From Leclercia sp. 29361 (GTDB lineage: Bacteria > Pseudomonadota > Gammaproteobacteria > Enterobacterales > Enterobacteriaceae), in NCBI RefSeq assembly GCF_011290365.1, contig NZ_CP049786.1, positions 186,001 to 250,000 of the forward strand: DNA of 64,000 bases. The letters run 5' to 3'. Of this stretch, positions 12,499 to 29,192 are shown in pieces. Position 1 is the first letter of the stretch; each line of letters begins with the position of its first letter. A program made the translations under genes and the position numbers. The notes below the pieces were generated by a model, which saw only the letters and a list, made by a program, of their open reading frames with translations, had not been told where the DNA came from and did not search any database.

Positions 12499-12528
12499 GG
12501 CTGGTGACTTTTAGTCACCAGCCTTTTT
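12499..12528 (+). terminator. Attenuator between rplL and rpoB
   Basis: Ten-bp stem ggctggtgac/gtcaccagcc (12499-12508 and 12514-12523) followed by five T residues. In E. coli this partial terminator lets only a fraction of polymerases pass from the ribosomal genes into rpoBC. Confidence 0.85.
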
Positions 12529-12776
12529 GCGCTGTAAGGCGCCAGTAGCGTTTCACACTGTTTGACTGCTGGCTGTCCTGACAATGCTTGTTTCTATCGA
12601 CGACTTAATATACTGCGACAGGGTGCTCGCTCTGGGTAAATCGCAATGAAATGGTTTAAGCGTGATAGCAACAGGCATTGCGGAAAGTGTTCGATTTTCC
12701 GATCAACAAAATGGTGTTGCACAAACTGTCCGTCAATGGACAGATGCGTCGACTTGTCAGCGAGCTGAGGAACCCT
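12529..12776 (+). other. rpoB leader region
   Basis: About 250 bases of spacer between the attenuator and rpoB. In E. coli an RNase III processing site lies in this region. The frame upstream of rpoB is open but shows no ribosome binding site or homology, so no gene is called. Confidence 0.4.
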
Positions 12777-15700
12777 ATGGTTTACTCCTATACCGAGAAA
12801 AAACGTATTCGTAAGGATTTTGGTAAACGTCCACAAGTTCTGGACATTCCATATCTCCTTTCTATCCAGCTTGACTCGTTCCAGAAGTTTATCGAGCAAG
12901 ATCCTGAAGGGCAGTACGGTCTGGAAGCCGCCTTCCGTTCCGTGTTCCCAATTAAGAGCTACAGCGGTAATTCCGAGCTGCAATACGTCAGCTACCGCCT
13001 TGGCGAACCGGTATTTGACGTTCAGGAATGTCAAATCCGTGGCGTGACCTACTCGGCACCGCTGCGCGTTAAGCTGCGTCTGGTGATCTACGAGCGCGAA
13101 GCGCCGGAAGGCACCGTTAAAGACATTAAAGAACAAGAAGTCTACATGGGCGAAATTCCGCTCATGACCGACAACGGTACTTTCGTAATCAACGGTACTG
13201 AGCGTGTTATCGTTTCCCAGCTGCACCGTAGCCCGGGCGTCTTCTTCGACAGCGATAAAGGTAAAACGCACTCATCCGGTAAAGTACTGTATAACGCACG
13301 TATCATTCCTTACCGTGGTTCCTGGCTGGACTTCGAGTTCGATCCGAAAGACAACCTGTTTGTCCGTATCGACCGTCGTCGTAAACTGCCTGCGACCATC
13401 ATTCTGCGTGCTCTGCAATACACCACTGAGCAGATTCTTGATCTGTTCTTTGAGAAAGTTGTCTTTGAAATTCGCGACAACAAGCTGCAAATGGAGCTGG
13501 TGCCTGAGCGTCTGCGTGGTGATACCGCGTCGTTCGACATCGAAGCCGACGGCAAAGTGTATGTGGAAAAAGGCCGCCGTATTACCGCGCGCCACATCCG
13601 TCAGCTGGAAAAAGATGATATCAAACACATCGAAGTCCCGGTTGAATACATTGCTGGAAAAGTAGCTGCAAAAGATTACGTTGATGCATCCACTGGCGAG
13701 CTGATCTGCCCGGCTAACATGGAGCTGAGCCTGGATCTGCTGGCTAAGCTGAGCCAGTCTGGCCACAAGCGTATCGAAACGCTGTTCACTAACGATCTGG
13801 ACCACGGTCCATACATGTCGGAAACGATTCGCGTCGACCCGACCACCGATCGTCTGAGCGCGCTGGTAGAAATCTACCGCATGATGCGTCCTGGTGAGCC
13901 ACCAACTCGCGAAGCGGCTGAAAGCCTGTTTGAGAACCTGTTCTTCTCCGAAGACCGCTACGATCTCTCCGCGGTTGGTCGTATGAAGTTCAACCGTTCT
14001 CTGCTGCGTGATGCGATCGAAGGTTCAGGAATCCTGAGCAAAGAAGACATCATCGAAGTGATGAAGAAGCTCATCGATATCCGTAACGGCAAAGGCGAAG
14101 TGGACGATATCGACCACCTCGGCAACCGTCGTATCCGTTCCGTAGGCGAAATGGCGGAAAACCAGTTCCGCGTTGGCCTCGTGCGTGTAGAGCGTGCGGT
14201 GAAAGAGCGTCTGTCTCTGGGCGATCTGGATACCCTGATGCCTCAGGATATGATCAACGCCAAGCCGATCTCCGCAGCAGTGAAAGAGTTCTTTGGTTCC
14301 AGCCAGCTGTCTCAGTTTATGGACCAGAACAACCCGCTGTCTGAGATCACGCACAAGCGTCGTATCTCTGCCCTCGGCCCAGGCGGTCTGACCCGTGAAC
14401 GTGCAGGCTTTGAAGTTCGAGACGTACACCCGACTCACTACGGTCGCGTATGTCCTATCGAAACGCCTGAAGGTCCAAACATCGGTCTGATCAACTCCCT
14501 GTCCGTGTACGCACAGACTAACGAATACGGTTTCCTTGAGACCCCGTATCGTAAAGTGACTGACGGTGTTGTAACCGACGAAATTCACTACCTGTCTGCT
14601 ATCGAAGAAGGTAACTACGTCATCGCTCAGGCGAACTCCAACCTGGATGACGAAGGCCACTTTGAAGAAGACCTGGTAACCTGCCGTAGCAAAGGTGAAT
14701 CGAGCTTGTTCAGTCGTGACCAGGTTGACTACATGGACGTTTCCACCCAACAGGTGGTTTCCGTCGGTGCGTCCCTGATCCCGTTCCTGGAACACGATGA
14801 CGCCAACCGTGCATTGATGGGTGCGAACATGCAACGTCAGGCGGTTCCAACTCTGCGCGCTGATAAGCCGCTGGTTGGTACCGGTATGGAACGTGCTGTT
14901 GCCGTTGACTCCGGTGTTACTGCAGTTGCTAAACGTGGCGGTACTGTTCAGTACGTCGATGCTTCCCGTATCGTTATCAAAGTTAACGAAGACGAGATGC
15001 ATGCAGGCGAAGCGGGTATCGACATCTATAACCTGACCAAGTACACCCGTTCTAACCAGAACACCTGTATCAACCAGATGCCATGTGTTTCTCTGGGTGA
15101 GCCAATTGAGCGCGGCGACGTGCTGGCTGACGGTCCGTCCACCGACCTCGGTGAACTGGCGCTCGGTCAGAACATGCGCGTAGCGTTCATGCCGTGGAAT
15201 GGTTACAACTTCGAAGACTCCATCCTCGTCTCCGAGCGTGTGGTTCAGGAAGATCGTTTCACTACTATTCACATCCAGGAACTGGCATGTGTGTCCCGTG
15301 ACACCAAGCTGGGGCCAGAAGAGATCACCGCTGACATCCCGAACGTGGGTGAAGCTGCGCTCTCCAAACTGGATGAATCCGGTATCGTCTACATCGGTGC
15401 AGAAGTGACCGGCGGCGACATTCTGGTTGGTAAGGTTACGCCGAAAGGTGAAACCCAGCTGACGCCAGAAGAGAAACTGCTGCGCGCGATCTTCGGTGAG
15501 AAAGCGTCTGACGTTAAAGACTCTTCTCTGCGTGTGCCGAACGGTGTTTCCGGTACGGTTATTGACGTTCAGGTCTTTACTCGCGATGGCGTAGAAAAAG
15601 ACAAACGTGCGCTGGAAATCGAAGAGATGCAACTGAAGCAGGCTAAGAAAGACCTGTCTGAAGAGCTGCAGATCCTCGAAGCTGGCCTGTTTAGTCGTAT

Positions 15701-16805
15701 CTACGCGGTGCTGGTTGCCGGTGGTGTTGAAGCTGAGAAGCTCGACAAACTGCCACGCGACCGCTGGCTGGAACTGGGCCTGGCCGACGAAGAGAAACAA
15801 AATCAGCTGGAACAGCTGGCTGAGCAGTACGACGAACTGAAACACGAGTTCGAGAAAAAACTCGAAGCGAAACGCCGTAAAATTACTCAGGGCGACGATC
15901 TGGCACCAGGCGTGCTGAAGATTGTTAAGGTTTATCTGGCCGTTAAACGTCAGATCCAGCCTGGTGATAAGATGGCAGGTCGTCACGGTAACAAGGGTGT
16001 TATCTCTAAGATCAACCCGATCGAAGATATGCCGCACGATGCTAACGGTACGCCGGTAGATATCGTACTGAACCCGCTGGGCGTACCGTCTCGTATGAAC
16101 ATTGGTCAGATCCTCGAAACTCACCTGGGTATGGCTGCGAAAGGTATCGGCGATAAGATCAACGCCATGCTGAAGCAGCAGGAAGAAGTCGCGAAACTGC
16201 GCGAATTCATCCAGCGTGCGTACGATCTGGGTACTGATGTTCGTCAGAAAGTCGACCTGAACACCTTCAGCGATGAAGAAGTGCTGCGTCTGGCTGAGAA
16301 CCTGAAAAAAGGTATGCCAATCGCAACGCCAGTCTTCGATGGTGCGAAAGAGTCTGAAATCAAGGAACTGTTACAGCTGGGTGGCCTGCCAAGTTCTGGT
16401 CAGATCACACTGTTCGACGGTCGTACCGGTGAGCAGTTCGAGCGCCAGGTAACCGTGGGTTACATGTACATGCTGAAACTGAACCACCTGGTTGATGACA
16501 AGATGCACGCGCGTTCTACCGGTTCTTACAGCCTGGTTACTCAGCAGCCGCTGGGTGGTAAGGCGCAGTTCGGTGGTCAGCGCTTCGGGGAGATGGAAGT
16601 GTGGGCGCTGGAAGCATATGGCGCAGCATACACCCTGCAGGAAATGCTCACCGTTAAGTCTGATGACGTGAACGGTCGTACCAAGATGTATAAAAACATC
16701 GTGGACGGCAACCATCAGATGGAACCGGGCATGCCAGAGTCCTTCAACGTACTGTTGAAAGAGATTCGTTCGCTGGGTATCAACATCGAACTGGAAGACG
16801 AGTAA
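12777..16805 (+). CDS. rpoB: DNA-directed RNA polymerase beta subunit
   Basis: RpoB is the beta subunit of RNA polymerase, forming one side of the active-site cleft and the rifampicin pocket. The start at 12777 (MVYSYTEKK, preceded by gctgagg) yields 1342 residues, equal to E. coli; the longer in-frame extension lacks homology. The rifampicin region ([20 protein letters not shown] and [12 protein letters not shown]) has the wild-type residues at the common resistance positions, so no resistance substitution is apparent. The C terminus ([10 protein letters not shown]) is complete. rpoC follows after 76 bases. Confidence 0.98.
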   Translation: MVYSYTEKKRIRKDFGKRPQVLDIPYLLSIQLDSFQKFIEQDPEGQYGLEAAFRSVFPIKSYSGNSELQYVSYRLGEPVFDVQECQIRGVTYSAPLRVKLRLVIYEREAPEGTVKDIKEQEVYMGEIPLMTDNGTFVINGTERVIVSQLHRSPGVFFDSDKGKTHSSGKVLYNARIIPYRGSWLDFEFDPKDNLFVRIDRRRKLPATIILRALQYTTEQILDLFFEKVVFEIRDNKLQMELVPERLRGDTASFDIEADGKVYVEKGRRITARHIRQLEKDDIKHIEVPVEYIAGKVAAKDYVDASTGELICPANMELSLDLLAKLSQSGHKRIETLFTNDLDHGPYMSETIRVDPTTDRLSALVEIYRMMRPGEPPTREAAESLFENLFFSEDRYDLSAVGRMKFNRSLLRDAIEGSGILSKEDIIEVMKKLIDIRNGKGEVDDIDHLGNRRIRSVGEMAENQFRVGLVRVERAVKERLSLGDLDTLMPQDMINAKPISAAVKEFFGSSQLSQFMDQNNPLSEITHKRRISALGPGGLTRERAGFEVRDVHPTHYGRVCPIETPEGPNIGLINSLSVYAQTNEYGFLETPYRKVTDGVVTDEIHYLSAIEEGNYVIAQANSNLDDEGHFEEDLVTCRSKGESSLFSRDQVDYMDVSTQQVVSVGASLIPFLEHDDANRALMGANMQRQAVPTLRADKPLVGTGMERAVAVDSGVTAVAKRGGTVQYVDASRIVIKVNEDEMHAGEAGIDIYNLTKYTRSNQNTCINQMPCVSLGEPIERGDVLADGPSTDLGELALGQNMRVAFMPWNGYNFEDSILVSERVVQEDRFTTIHIQELACVSRDTKLGPEEITADIPNVGEAALSKLDESGIVYIGAEVTGGDILVGKVTPKGETQLTPEEKLLRAIFGEKASDVKDSSLRVPNGVSGTVIDVQVFTRDGVEKDKRALEIEEMQLKQAKKDLSEELQILEAGLFSRIYAVLVAGGVEAEKLDKLPRDRWLELGLADEEKQNQLEQLAEQYDELKHEFEKKLEAKRRKITQGDDLAPGVLKIVKVYLAVKRQIQPGDKMAGRHGNKGVISKINPIEDMPHDANGTPVDIVLNPLGVPSRMNIGQILETHLGMAAKGIGDKINAMLKQQEEVAKLREFIQRAYDLGTDVRQKVDLNTFSDEEVLRLAENLKKGMPIATPVFDGAKESEIKELLQLGGLPSSGQITLFDGRTGEQFERQVTVGYMYMLKLNHLVDDKMHARSTGSYSLVTQQPLGGKAQFGGQRFGEMEVWALEAYGAAYTLQEMLTVKSDDVNGRTKMYKNIVDGNHQMEPGMPESFNVLLKEIRSLGINIELEDE

Positions 16806-16881
16806 CTCTCGCTCAAACAGGTCACTGGTGCCGGAGTAGTTTCCGGCACCAGATTGTGCTAACTCCGACGGGAGCAAATCC

Positions 16882-21105
<4,224 letters not shown>

Positions 21106-21126
21106 TCGTTACGTCAGCCCATAAAA

Positions 21127-21152
21127 AAACCCGCTTCGGCGGGTTTTTTTTT
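21127..21152 (+). terminator. Intrinsic terminator after rpoC
   Basis: Stem cccgc/gcggg with a ttcg tetraloop (21130-21143), flanked by an A-run and a long T-run. Confidence 0.92.
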
Positions 21153-21185
21153 GCGCTTATCCGGCTGGGGTTCGGTGCTGCTATT

Positions 21186-21260
21186 GCCGGGTGGCGCTGC
21201 GCTTACCCGGCCTACGGTTCGGGGCCGTTGTAGGCCCGGTAAGCGTAGCGCCACCGGGCG
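21186..21260. repeat. REP inverted repeat pair downstream of rpoC
   Basis: Two opposed REP cores (gccgggtggcgctgcgctta and taagcgtagcgccaccgggc) surround cggcctacg...gtaggccc. It lies in the convergent space between rpoC and the PTS IIA gene, ending two bases from the IIA stop codon. Confidence 0.88.
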
Positions 21261-21262
21261 TG

Positions 21263-21580
21263 TTAGTTCACCAGCGGCAACCGGCGATACAGCTCGATCA
21301 TGTCGCCCGCCAGATCCTGAATCACCATCGCGTTCATCAGGTGGTCCTGAGAGTGAACGGTAATCAGGTTAACCGGCAGCTTGCCGGTTCCTTCATCCAT
21401 ACCAATCAGCTTCGTCTGGATGGTGTGCGCATGCTTAACAAATTCGCGCGACTCTTCCATCGCCTTTTCCGCATCGGCAAAATCGCCTTTGCGCGCCATC
21501 TGCAATGCGGTTAGTGCTGAGCTACGGGCTGCACCGGCATTCACCAGCAGCTCCATAATGATGGTTTCTAAATCTTCCAT
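21263..21580 (-). CDS. PTS lactose/cellobiose-family EIIA component
   Basis: A 105-residue all-helical PTS_IIA protein of the lactose/N,N'-diacetylchitobiose family. It relays phosphate from HPr to the cognate IIB. The family signature ITVHSQDHLMNAM (about residues 73-85) contains the phosphorylatable histidine, and the HAHTIQTKLIG helix is also typical. It lies three bases after the IIB gene, in the same operon. No IIC permease, glycosidase or regulator is adjacent, so the sugar cannot be named. ChbA and CelC-like proteins are the nearest named relatives. In E. coli this gap between rpoC and thiH holds yjaZ instead. Confidence 0.88.
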   Translation of the reverse strand: MEDLETIIMELLVNAGAARSSALTALQMARKGDFADAEKAMEESREFVKHAHTIQTKLIGMDEGTGKLPVNLITVHSQDHLMNAMVIQDLAGDMIELYRRLPLVN

Positions 21581-21583
21581 GGG

Positions 21584-21889
21584 TCACTCCAGCAGTTTGA
21601 GGGCTTTTTCGAGAACGGCATCGCCTTTCATCATGCCGTAATCCATCATGTCGATAACGGCGACTTTTTTACCCAGCGGTTCTGCCTGTGCCTGGAGATT
21701 ATTGAGTTCGTATTTGACCTGCGGGCCAAGCAACACAATGTCGGCTGCGGCGATTTCATCTTTAAACTCAGCAACCGGTACAGCTTTGATGGTTACTTCG
21801 ACCCCTTTTTTCTGCGCGGCGTCTTTCATGCGTTGGACCAGCATGCTGGTGGACATTCCCGCTGCACAGCATAAAACGATGTTCTTCAT
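21584..21889 (-). CDS. PTS lactose/cellobiose-family EIIB component
   Basis: A 101-residue PTS_IIB protein of the ChbB/CelA type. The start at 21889 (MKNIVLCC) is preceded by gaggctgact, a good ribosome binding site; a TTG four codons upstream is less likely. The P-loop CCAAGMSTSMLV near residues 7-18 holds the phosphocysteine that receives phosphate from IIA and passes it to sugar at a IIC permease. The LLGPQVKYEL segment is also characteristic. As the promoter-proximal gene of a two-gene unit without IIC, it must work with a permease encoded elsewhere, or the pair has a regulatory role. Confidence 0.88.
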   Translation of the reverse strand: MKNIVLCCAAGMSTSMLVQRMKDAAQKKGVEVTIKAVPVAEFKDEIAAADIVLLGPQVKYELNNLQAQAEPLGKKVAVIDMMDYGMMKGDAVLEKALKLLE

Positions 21890-21998
21890 AGTCAGCCTCA
21901 ATGTACATGTGTTTATTGATAATTATCCCGCGCAGCTCGCTTCGACAACCGCGTTACCGCGATTGTGTGTGAGTCATCACAAAGAAACCCGCATTTTC

Positions 21999-22012
21999 TG
22001 AAACCGGTTACA
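21999..22012. promoter_or_regulatory. Putative LacI/GalR-family operator upstream of the PTS pair
   Basis: The sequence tgaaaccggttaca is a near-perfect palindrome, one change from TGAAACCGGTTTCA, and fits the LacI-family pattern (TGNAANCGNTTNCA). It lies 110 bases before the IIB start. This suggests sugar-dependent repression by a regulator encoded elsewhere. Confidence 0.5.
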
Positions 22013-22180
22013 ACTGTTACAGAGCAGGGAAGGCAGGGCGAAACGAGGAAGAAGCTTTCCGCCCTGGTCAGCATCCCCTGCTGACGTAATAAGCGTAAAA
22101 AATAGATACCCAGGCTGGCAATGGCCCGTTGATGAAGTTACGTGAAGCCTCGTAATAACTTCTTCGGCTTACACTCTCTT

Positions 22181-23314
22181 TCAGCCTGACTGCGAGGCGC
22201 GTCCCAGCCAGCTATCCCAGTCTTTCCATACCGGCTGCAATCCCTGCTGGCTGAGCGCCCCGGCCACCTCTTCCGGGCGACGGTTATCGTGCGGCGCAAA
22301 CTGCTCCAGCTCGGGATGGTCGTCGGCATAACCGCCGGGCTGAGTTTTGGAAAAGGCGCTGACGTTGTTGATCGCCAGGGGAATGACGCGATCGCGAAAC
22401 GCTGGCGACTCCCGGGTAGACAGGGAGAGCTCCACATCCGGCGCCAGCAGACGAAACGCGCAGATGGTCTGCACCAGCTGACGTTCATCCATGATCGACG
22501 CTGGCTGGATCCCACCAGCACATGGGCGCAGTCGGGGGAAGGAGATGGAATACCGGCTCTGCCAGTAGTGTTGCTGCAACCACAGGAGATGTTCCGCCAC
22601 CATAAAGTTGTCGACCCGCCAGCTGTCAGAGAGCCCGGTTAATGCCCCGAGGCCGATCTTGTCGATCCCGGCGCGACCCAGCCGATCCGGGGTCTCCAGC
22701 CGCCAGAAGAAGTCCTGCTTTTTTCCTTTCAGGTGGTGCTGAGCATACACCGCCTCGTGGTAGGTCTCCTGATAGACCAGCACGCCATCCAGTCCCAGCG
22801 TTTTCAGTTCGCCATACTCGGCCTCTGACAGGGGTTGAACCTCCATCTGCAACGAGGCGAACTGGCGGCGAATGGTCGGGAGATGGCGACGAAAATAGTC
22901 CATTCCGACCTTAGTCTGGTGTTCGCCGGTAACCAGCAGCAGATGCTCAAAGCCCATCTCGCGGATCGCGGCACACTCCCGGGCAATCTCATTTTCATCC
23001 AGCGTTTTGCGCTTGATGTGATTACTCATTGAGAAGCCGCAGTAGGTGCAGTCGTTGGCGCACAGGTTGGAGAGATAGAGCGGGACATAAAAGCTCACCG
23101 TATTGCCAAAACGCTGGCGGGTCAGGCGCTGGGCACGCTGGGCCATCGGCTCCAGATACGCGCTGGCGGCGGGGGAGAGCAGGGCCATCATGTCCTCGCG
23201 CGTCGGCTGCCGGGCACTCAGGGCGCGCTCAACGTCCGCCGGGGTTTTGCTGTTGATGCGCAGGCGAATATCGTCCCAGTTGAGCTGGCGCCAGCGATCG
23301 GTAAAGGTATTCAT
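22181..23314 (-). CDS. thiH: 2-iminoacetate synthase ThiH (tyrosine lyase)
   Basis: ThiH is a radical SAM enzyme that cleaves tyrosine to dehydroglycine and p-cresol, giving the C2-N3 unit of the thiamine thiazole. The 377-residue protein has the cluster motif CANDCTYC (about residues 85-92), coordinating the [4Fe-4S] that splits SAM, and the length equals E. coli ThiH. It overlaps the thiG stop codon by four bases and is the last gene of thiCEFSGH. No clear terminator follows. Confidence 0.96.
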   Translation of the reverse strand: MNTFTDRWRQLNWDDIRLRINSKTPADVERALSARQPTREDMMALLSPAASAYLEPMAQRAQRLTRQRFGNTVSFYVPLYLSNLCANDCTYCGFSMSNHIKRKTLDENEIARECAAIREMGFEHLLLVTGEHQTKVGMDYFRRHLPTIRRQFASLQMEVQPLSEAEYGELKTLGLDGVLVYQETYHEAVYAQHHLKGKKQDFFWRLETPDRLGRAGIDKIGLGALTGLSDSWRVDNFMVAEHLLWLQQHYWQSRYSISFPRLRPCAGGIQPASIMDERQLVQTICAFRLLAPDVELSLSTRESPAFRDRVIPLAINNVSAFSKTQPGGYADDHPELEQFAPHDNRRPEEVAGALSQQGLQPVWKDWDSWLGRASQSG

Positions 23315-24081
23315 GAGAAGGCCTCCAGAAACCCGGTTAACGGGCTGGTGGCCTGAGCTTCAAGGCTGCGGGAGCCGGGGCCTGACTGGCGGGCCAATAC
23401 GCCGGCCTCCACCGCCAGACGAAACGCCCGGGCCATCATCACCGGATCGTCCGCAACCGCAATGGCGGTGTTAACCAGCACCGCATCGGCCCCCATCTCA
23501 AGCGCCTGCGCGGCATGGCTGGGCACGCCGATCCCGGCATCCACCACTACCGGCACGGTCGCCTGTTGAATGATGATCTCCAGCATCGCACGGGTCTCCA
23601 GCCCCTGGTTGGAACCAATCGGCGCCCCGAGTGGCATCACCGCCGCGCAGCCCGCCTCTTCGAGCCGTTTGCACAGCACCGGATCGGCCCCGCAGTAGGG
23701 CAGCACCGTGAACCCCTCTTTGACCAGCATCTCCGCCGCTTTCAGCGTCTCGATGGGATCGGGCAGCAACCAGCGGGCATCGGGGTGGATCTCCAGCTTG
23801 AGCCAGTGCGTCCCCAGCGCCTCGCGCGCCAGCCGGGCGGCGAACACGGCTTCCTCCGCGGTTTTGGCCCCGGAAGTATTGGGTAGCAGAGTGACGCCTG
23901 CCGCCAGCAGCGGGGCCAGAATGGCGTCATTGTGATTGCGCAGGTCGACGCGCTTCATCGCCAGGGTCACCAGCTGGCTGCCGCTCTCACGAATGGCGTC
24001 CACCATCAGCTGCGGCGAGGCGAACTTGCCGGTGCCGGTAAATAAATGAGAATCAAAGCTTTTATCCGCAATACGTAACAT
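23311..24081 (-). CDS. thiG: Thiazole synthase ThiG
   Basis: ThiG condenses deoxyxylulose 5-phosphate, dehydroglycine and sulfur from ThiS-thiocarboxylate to form the thiazole ring. The start at 24081 (MLRIADKSF) gives 256 residues, as in E. coli; a start five codons upstream overlaps thiS and is less likely. Hallmarks are [15 protein letters not shown], the [15 protein letters not shown] stretch and [14 protein letters not shown] of the TIM barrel. It begins one base after the thiS stop. Confidence 0.96.
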   Translation of the reverse strand: MLRIADKSFDSHLFTGTGKFASPQLMVDAIRESGSQLVTLAMKRVDLRNHNDAILAPLLAAGVTLLPNTSGAKTAEEAVFAARLAREALGTHWLKLEIHPDARWLLPDPIETLKAAEMLVKEGFTVLPYCGADPVLCKRLEEAGCAAVMPLGAPIGSNQGLETRAMLEIIIQQATVPVVVDAGIGVPSHAAQALEMGADAVLVNTAIAVADDPVMMARAFRLAVEAGVLARQSGPGSRSLEAQATSPLTGFLEAFS

Positions 24082-24082
24082 T

Positions 24083-24283
24083 TCAGCCTCCGGCAATCAC
24101 CTGAAAGAGCAGGATCTGATCGCCTTCTCGAACCTGCTGTTCATCCCACTGCTCGCGCGGCAGGATCTGTTGATTCAGGGCCAGTGCGACCCCGGGTTTT
24201 AACTGGCGCAGCTGGTGGAGCAGGGTGGCGACGGTTAAGTCGTCCACACACTGCATCGGTTCATCGTTAAACAGGATCCGCAT
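24083..24283 (-). CDS. thiS: Sulfur carrier protein ThiS
   Basis: ThiS is a ubiquitin-fold sulfur carrier that is adenylated by ThiF and thiocarboxylated at its C-terminal glycine. The start at 24283 ([12 protein letters not shown]) gives 66 residues ending in the diagnostic Gly-Gly. An in-frame upstream start lies inside thiF and would add 30 unrelated residues. Its start overlaps thiF by 17 bases, consistent with coupling. Confidence 0.95.
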   Translation of the reverse strand: MRILFNDEPMQCVDDLTVATLLHQLRQLKPGVALALNQQILPREQWDEQQVREGDQILLFQVIAGG

Positions 24284-25022
24284 GCTGGCCTCCACACACC
24301 TGGCAGCCACTGGCACGCTGCAGGGCCAGCTGCCGCCAGCTTCCTGCCCGGGCATCAAACAGGCGCAGCGCATTGCGCGGGGACTCGATGCCGCTGAGCA
24401 GCTTGATCGCCTCCAGCGCCTGCAAGGTTCCCATCACGCCCACCACCGGCCCGACGATACCCGCGGTGCGGCAGTTGCGTTGCGGCTCGTCGTCTTCCGG
24501 CCACAGGCAGCGGTAGCAGCCCTGCGTCCAGGGCGGCGTCAGCACCATCATCTGCCCGCCAAAGCCGACGGCGCTGGCGGTGATGAGCGGAGTGTTGAGC
24601 ATTACGCAGGCGGCGTTGATCGCCTGGCGGGTGGCCATGTTATCGGTGCAATCCAGCACCACGTCGGCGCGGGCGATCTCCTCCTGCAGGGCTTGGCCTT
24701 CCAGGCGAGTCTGCAGGGCAATCAGCCGGATATCCGGATTGAGTTGCTGCAGGCGGCGCTGCGTCACCTGCGCTTTCGGCAGGGCGATATCGTCGGTGGT
24801 AAACATAATCTGGCGCTGCAAATTACTCAGATGCACCTCGTCATCGTCGGCCAGCACCAGCGTGCCGATCCCGGCCCCGGCCAGGTAAAGCGCCGCCGGG
24901 GCACCTAACCCGCCAAGGCCGATCAGTAACACCCGGCTGGCGAGCAGCTTCTGCTGCCCGTCAATGGCGATATCCTCCAGCAGGATCTGACGGCTGTAGC
25001 GCATAAAGTCACGGTCATTCAT
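24267..25022 (-). CDS. thiF: Sulfur carrier protein adenylyltransferase ThiF
   Basis: ThiF activates the C terminus of ThiS with ATP and accepts sulfur for its thiocarboxylation. The start at 25022 ([13 protein letters not shown]) gives 251 residues, identical to E. coli, and overlaps thiE by 8 bases. The E1-like nucleotide loop [10 protein letters not shown], the DCTDNMATR segment and two CxxC zinc motifs (CYRC and CQVC) are present. The frame stays open upstream inside thiE, but that extension has no family match. Confidence 0.95.
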   Translation of the reverse strand: MNDRDFMRYSRQILLEDIAIDGQQKLLASRVLLIGLGGLGAPAALYLAGAGIGTLVLADDDEVHLSNLQRQIMFTTDDIALPKAQVTQRRLQQLNPDIRLIALQTRLEGQALQEEIARADVVLDCTDNMATRQAINAACVMLNTPLITASAVGFGGQMMVLTPPWTQGCYRCLWPEDDEPQRNCRTAGIVGPVVGVMGTLQALEAIKLLSGIESPRNALRLFDARAGSWRQLALQRASGCQVCGGQHADPV

Positions 25023-25649
25023 CGCCCACCCCCGCCAGTTGCAGTAGCTGTGCCGTTGCCGCCTGCCACTCCTCGGCCTGAGTGATGGCGCTGACCACCG
25101 CAATGCTGCCCACCCCGGTCGCCAGCACCGCCGGGGCGCGTTCAAGGCTGATACCGCCGATGGCGACGGTAGGGTAATCCGCCAGGCGTTCGATATGCCG
25201 GGCCAGCTGCTCCAGCCCCTGAGGGGCGGAAGGCATCTGCTTGGTCTGGGTGGGGAAAACGTGCCCCAGGGCGATGTAGGAGGGACGCGCCGCCAGCGCC
25301 ACGTCGATCTCCATGTCGTCATGGGTCGAGACGCCGAGGCGTAATCCGGCGGCGCGAATGGCCGCAAGATCGGTGGTTTCCAGATCCTCCTGACCCAGAT
25401 GCACACCGTAAGCCTGGTGCTTGATCGCCAGCCGCCAGTAGTCGTTGATAAACAGGCGGGCGTCGTAGCGACGCCCCAGGGCAATGGCCGCCACGATATC
25501 GGCCTCCACCTCATCATCCTGCTTATCCTTGATACGCAACTGGATAGTTTTTACGCCCGCAGCAAGCAGACGTTCGATCCAGGCCACGCTGTCGACCACC
25601 GGATAAAGCCCGAGACGAAAGGGCACCGAAGGAAAGTTGGGCTGATACA

Positions 25650-25650
<1 letters not shown>
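25015..25650 (-). CDS. thiE: Thiamine-phosphate synthase ThiE
   Basis: ThiE joins the pyrimidine pyrophosphate and thiazole phosphate to give thiamine phosphate. The 211-residue TIM-barrel protein has [23 protein letters not shown], the [11 protein letters not shown] loop and VAIGGI phosphate-binding segments, as in E. coli. Its ATG overlaps the thiC stop codon (TAATG), so translation is coupled. Confidence 0.97.
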
Positions 25651-27761
<2,111 letters not shown>

Positions 27762-27783
27762 CTACGCGTTAACGAGAAATAAC

Positions 27784-28281
27784 TCAAGCCAGTCGGGCGA
27801 CGTTATCTTCGTTGCTCGCTTTGAGATTGTGATCCAGCGCAAGGGCGATCAGGCTGTCTTCCAGGGTGAAGCGTTGCTCCAGCGCCTCGCCGATATCGGA
27901 AAGCGCCTGCTGGAATTCCAGATAGTTATCCTGATCGATGGCGTTTTCGAGCGTGGAGTCGTAGTAATCCATGATTTGCTGAGTATTGGCTTCCAGCAGG
28001 GGATAGAGTCTGGTGGTGGCTAACTGCGGGCTATCACCTTCCAGGTCACGGATAATGCGCTCATAAATATTGAAATGCCCGTTAGAAAGGTAATCGACCA
28101 GACTCTGACAAAAATCATCCAGCGCTTTTTCGTTCAGGCGCATATAAGATTCTTTGCCAGGCTTAATGCCAACGAGATTGTAATAGGCAACAAGCAGATG
28201 TTTACGCACGTGCAGCCAGCGATCGACCAGTTTGTTACTTCCGCCAACGCGCTCTGTCAGGTTTTCTAGCTGGTTTAGCAT
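27784..28281 (-). CDS. rsd: Anti-sigma-70 factor Rsd
   Basis: Rsd binds region 4 of sigma-70 and sequesters it in stationary phase, easing promoter use by alternative sigma factors. The start at 28281 (MLNQLENLTERV) gives 165 residues of the Rsd/AlgQ family. The conserved helices RWLHVRKHLLVAYYNLVG and LDDFCQSLVDYLSNGHF are present. The C terminus (DHNLKASNEDN...) is diverged from E. coli. It lies between thiC and the divergent nudC as in E. coli. Confidence 0.94.
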   Translation of the reverse strand: MLNQLENLTERVGGSNKLVDRWLHVRKHLLVAYYNLVGIKPGKESYMRLNEKALDDFCQSLVDYLSNGHFNIYERIIRDLEGDSPQLATTRLYPLLEANTQQIMDYYDSTLENAIDQDNYLEFQQALSDIGEALEQRFTLEDSLIALALDHNLKASNEDNVARLA

Positions 28282-28376
28282 GTTTGACTCCGCAAGGTTA
28301 AGATTAAAAGCTGCCCACCCAAAATGTAATAGTAATGTTACCAACATGCCTGTGAAGCAAAGGTAGTGCAATAGAT

Positions 28377-29150
28377 ATGGATCGTATAATTGAAAAATCG
28401 GATCGCGGCTGGTGGTTAGTCAGCCATGAACAAAAATTATGGTTGCCCGGTGGTGAATTACCATATGGCGAGGCCGGAAATTTCGATCTTGCGGGGCAAC
28501 ACGCACTAAATATTGGTGAGTGGAAAGGCGATTCTGTGTGGTTGATCCAACAAAATCGCCGTCACGATATGGGATCGGTGCGCCAGGTGCTCGATCTCGA
28601 GGTTGGCCTGTTCCAGCTGGCGGGGCGTGCAGTGCAGTTGGCCGAGTTTTATCGCTCGCATAAATTCTGCGGCTACTGCGGCCACACCATGCACCCGAGC
28701 AAAACCGAGTGGGCGATGCTCTGCAGCCATTGCCGCGAACGTTATTACCCACAAATCGCCCCGTGCATCATCGTCGCCATCCGCCGGGATGATTCCATTT
28801 TGCTGGCGCAACACACTCGTCATCGCAACGGGGTACATACCGTACTGGCCGGGTTTGTCGAAGTGGGCGAAACCCTCGAGCAGGCCGTGGCGCGGGAAGT
28901 GATGGAGGAGAGCGGCATCAAGGTGAAGAACCTGCGCTATGTCACCTCCCAGCCGTGGCCGTTCCCGCAATCGCTGATGACCGCCTTTATGGCCGAGTAC
29001 GACAGCGGCGAGATCGTCATCGACCCGAAAGAGTTGCTGTCCGCCGACTGGTATCGCTACGACGATTTGCCGCTGCTGCCACCGCCCGGTACCGTGGCGC
29101 GCCGGCTGATAGAAGATACGGTGGCAATGTGTCGGGCTGACGATGTGTGA
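28377..29150 (+). CDS. nudC: NAD-capped RNA hydrolase / NADH pyrophosphatase NudC
   Basis: NudC removes the NAD cap from RNA 5' ends and hydrolyses NADH. The 257-residue protein has a four-Cys zinc motif (CGYCG...CSHC, about 98-119), the Nudix box GX5EX7REXXEEXG ([20 protein letters not shown]) and the NudC-specific SQPWPFPQS motif just after it. Length equals E. coli NudC. It is divergent from rsd and followed after 42 bases by hemE. Confidence 0.96.
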   Translation: MDRIIEKSDRGWWLVSHEQKLWLPGGELPYGEAGNFDLAGQHALNIGEWKGDSVWLIQQNRRHDMGSVRQVLDLEVGLFQLAGRAVQLAEFYRSHKFCGYCGHTMHPSKTEWAMLCSHCRERYYPQIAPCIIVAIRRDDSILLAQHTRHRNGVHTVLAGFVEVGETLEQAVAREVMEESGIKVKNLRYVTSQPWPFPQSLMTAFMAEYDSGEIVIDPKELLSADWYRYDDLPLLPPPGTVARRLIEDTVAMCRADDV

Positions 29151-29192
29151 GACATGTTACACTGGAGATAAGTCGCTTAAGGAACTGCAAAA

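Noticed and set aside
12678..12776. Upstream extension of rpoB by 33 codons
   Set aside because: No homology to beta subunits; the ATG at 12777 has a ribosome binding site and gives the standard 1342 residues.
14025..16124. Very long open frame on the minus strand opposite rpoB (about 700 codons)
   Set aside because: It is an antisense shadow of rpoB, produced by its strong codon bias, with no ribosome binding site or protein family features. Similar shadows lie opposite rpoC (16975-18516 and 18784-20979).
12777..16805. Possible rifampicin-resistance substitutions in rpoB
   Set aside because: The residues in the rifampicin-binding cluster are the same as in sensitive E. coli.
21966..21979. 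CRP-like palindrome tgtgagtcatcaca upstream of the PTS IIB gene
   Set aside because: The half-sites TGTGA and TCACA are perfect but separated by 4 bases instead of the 6 that CRP requires.
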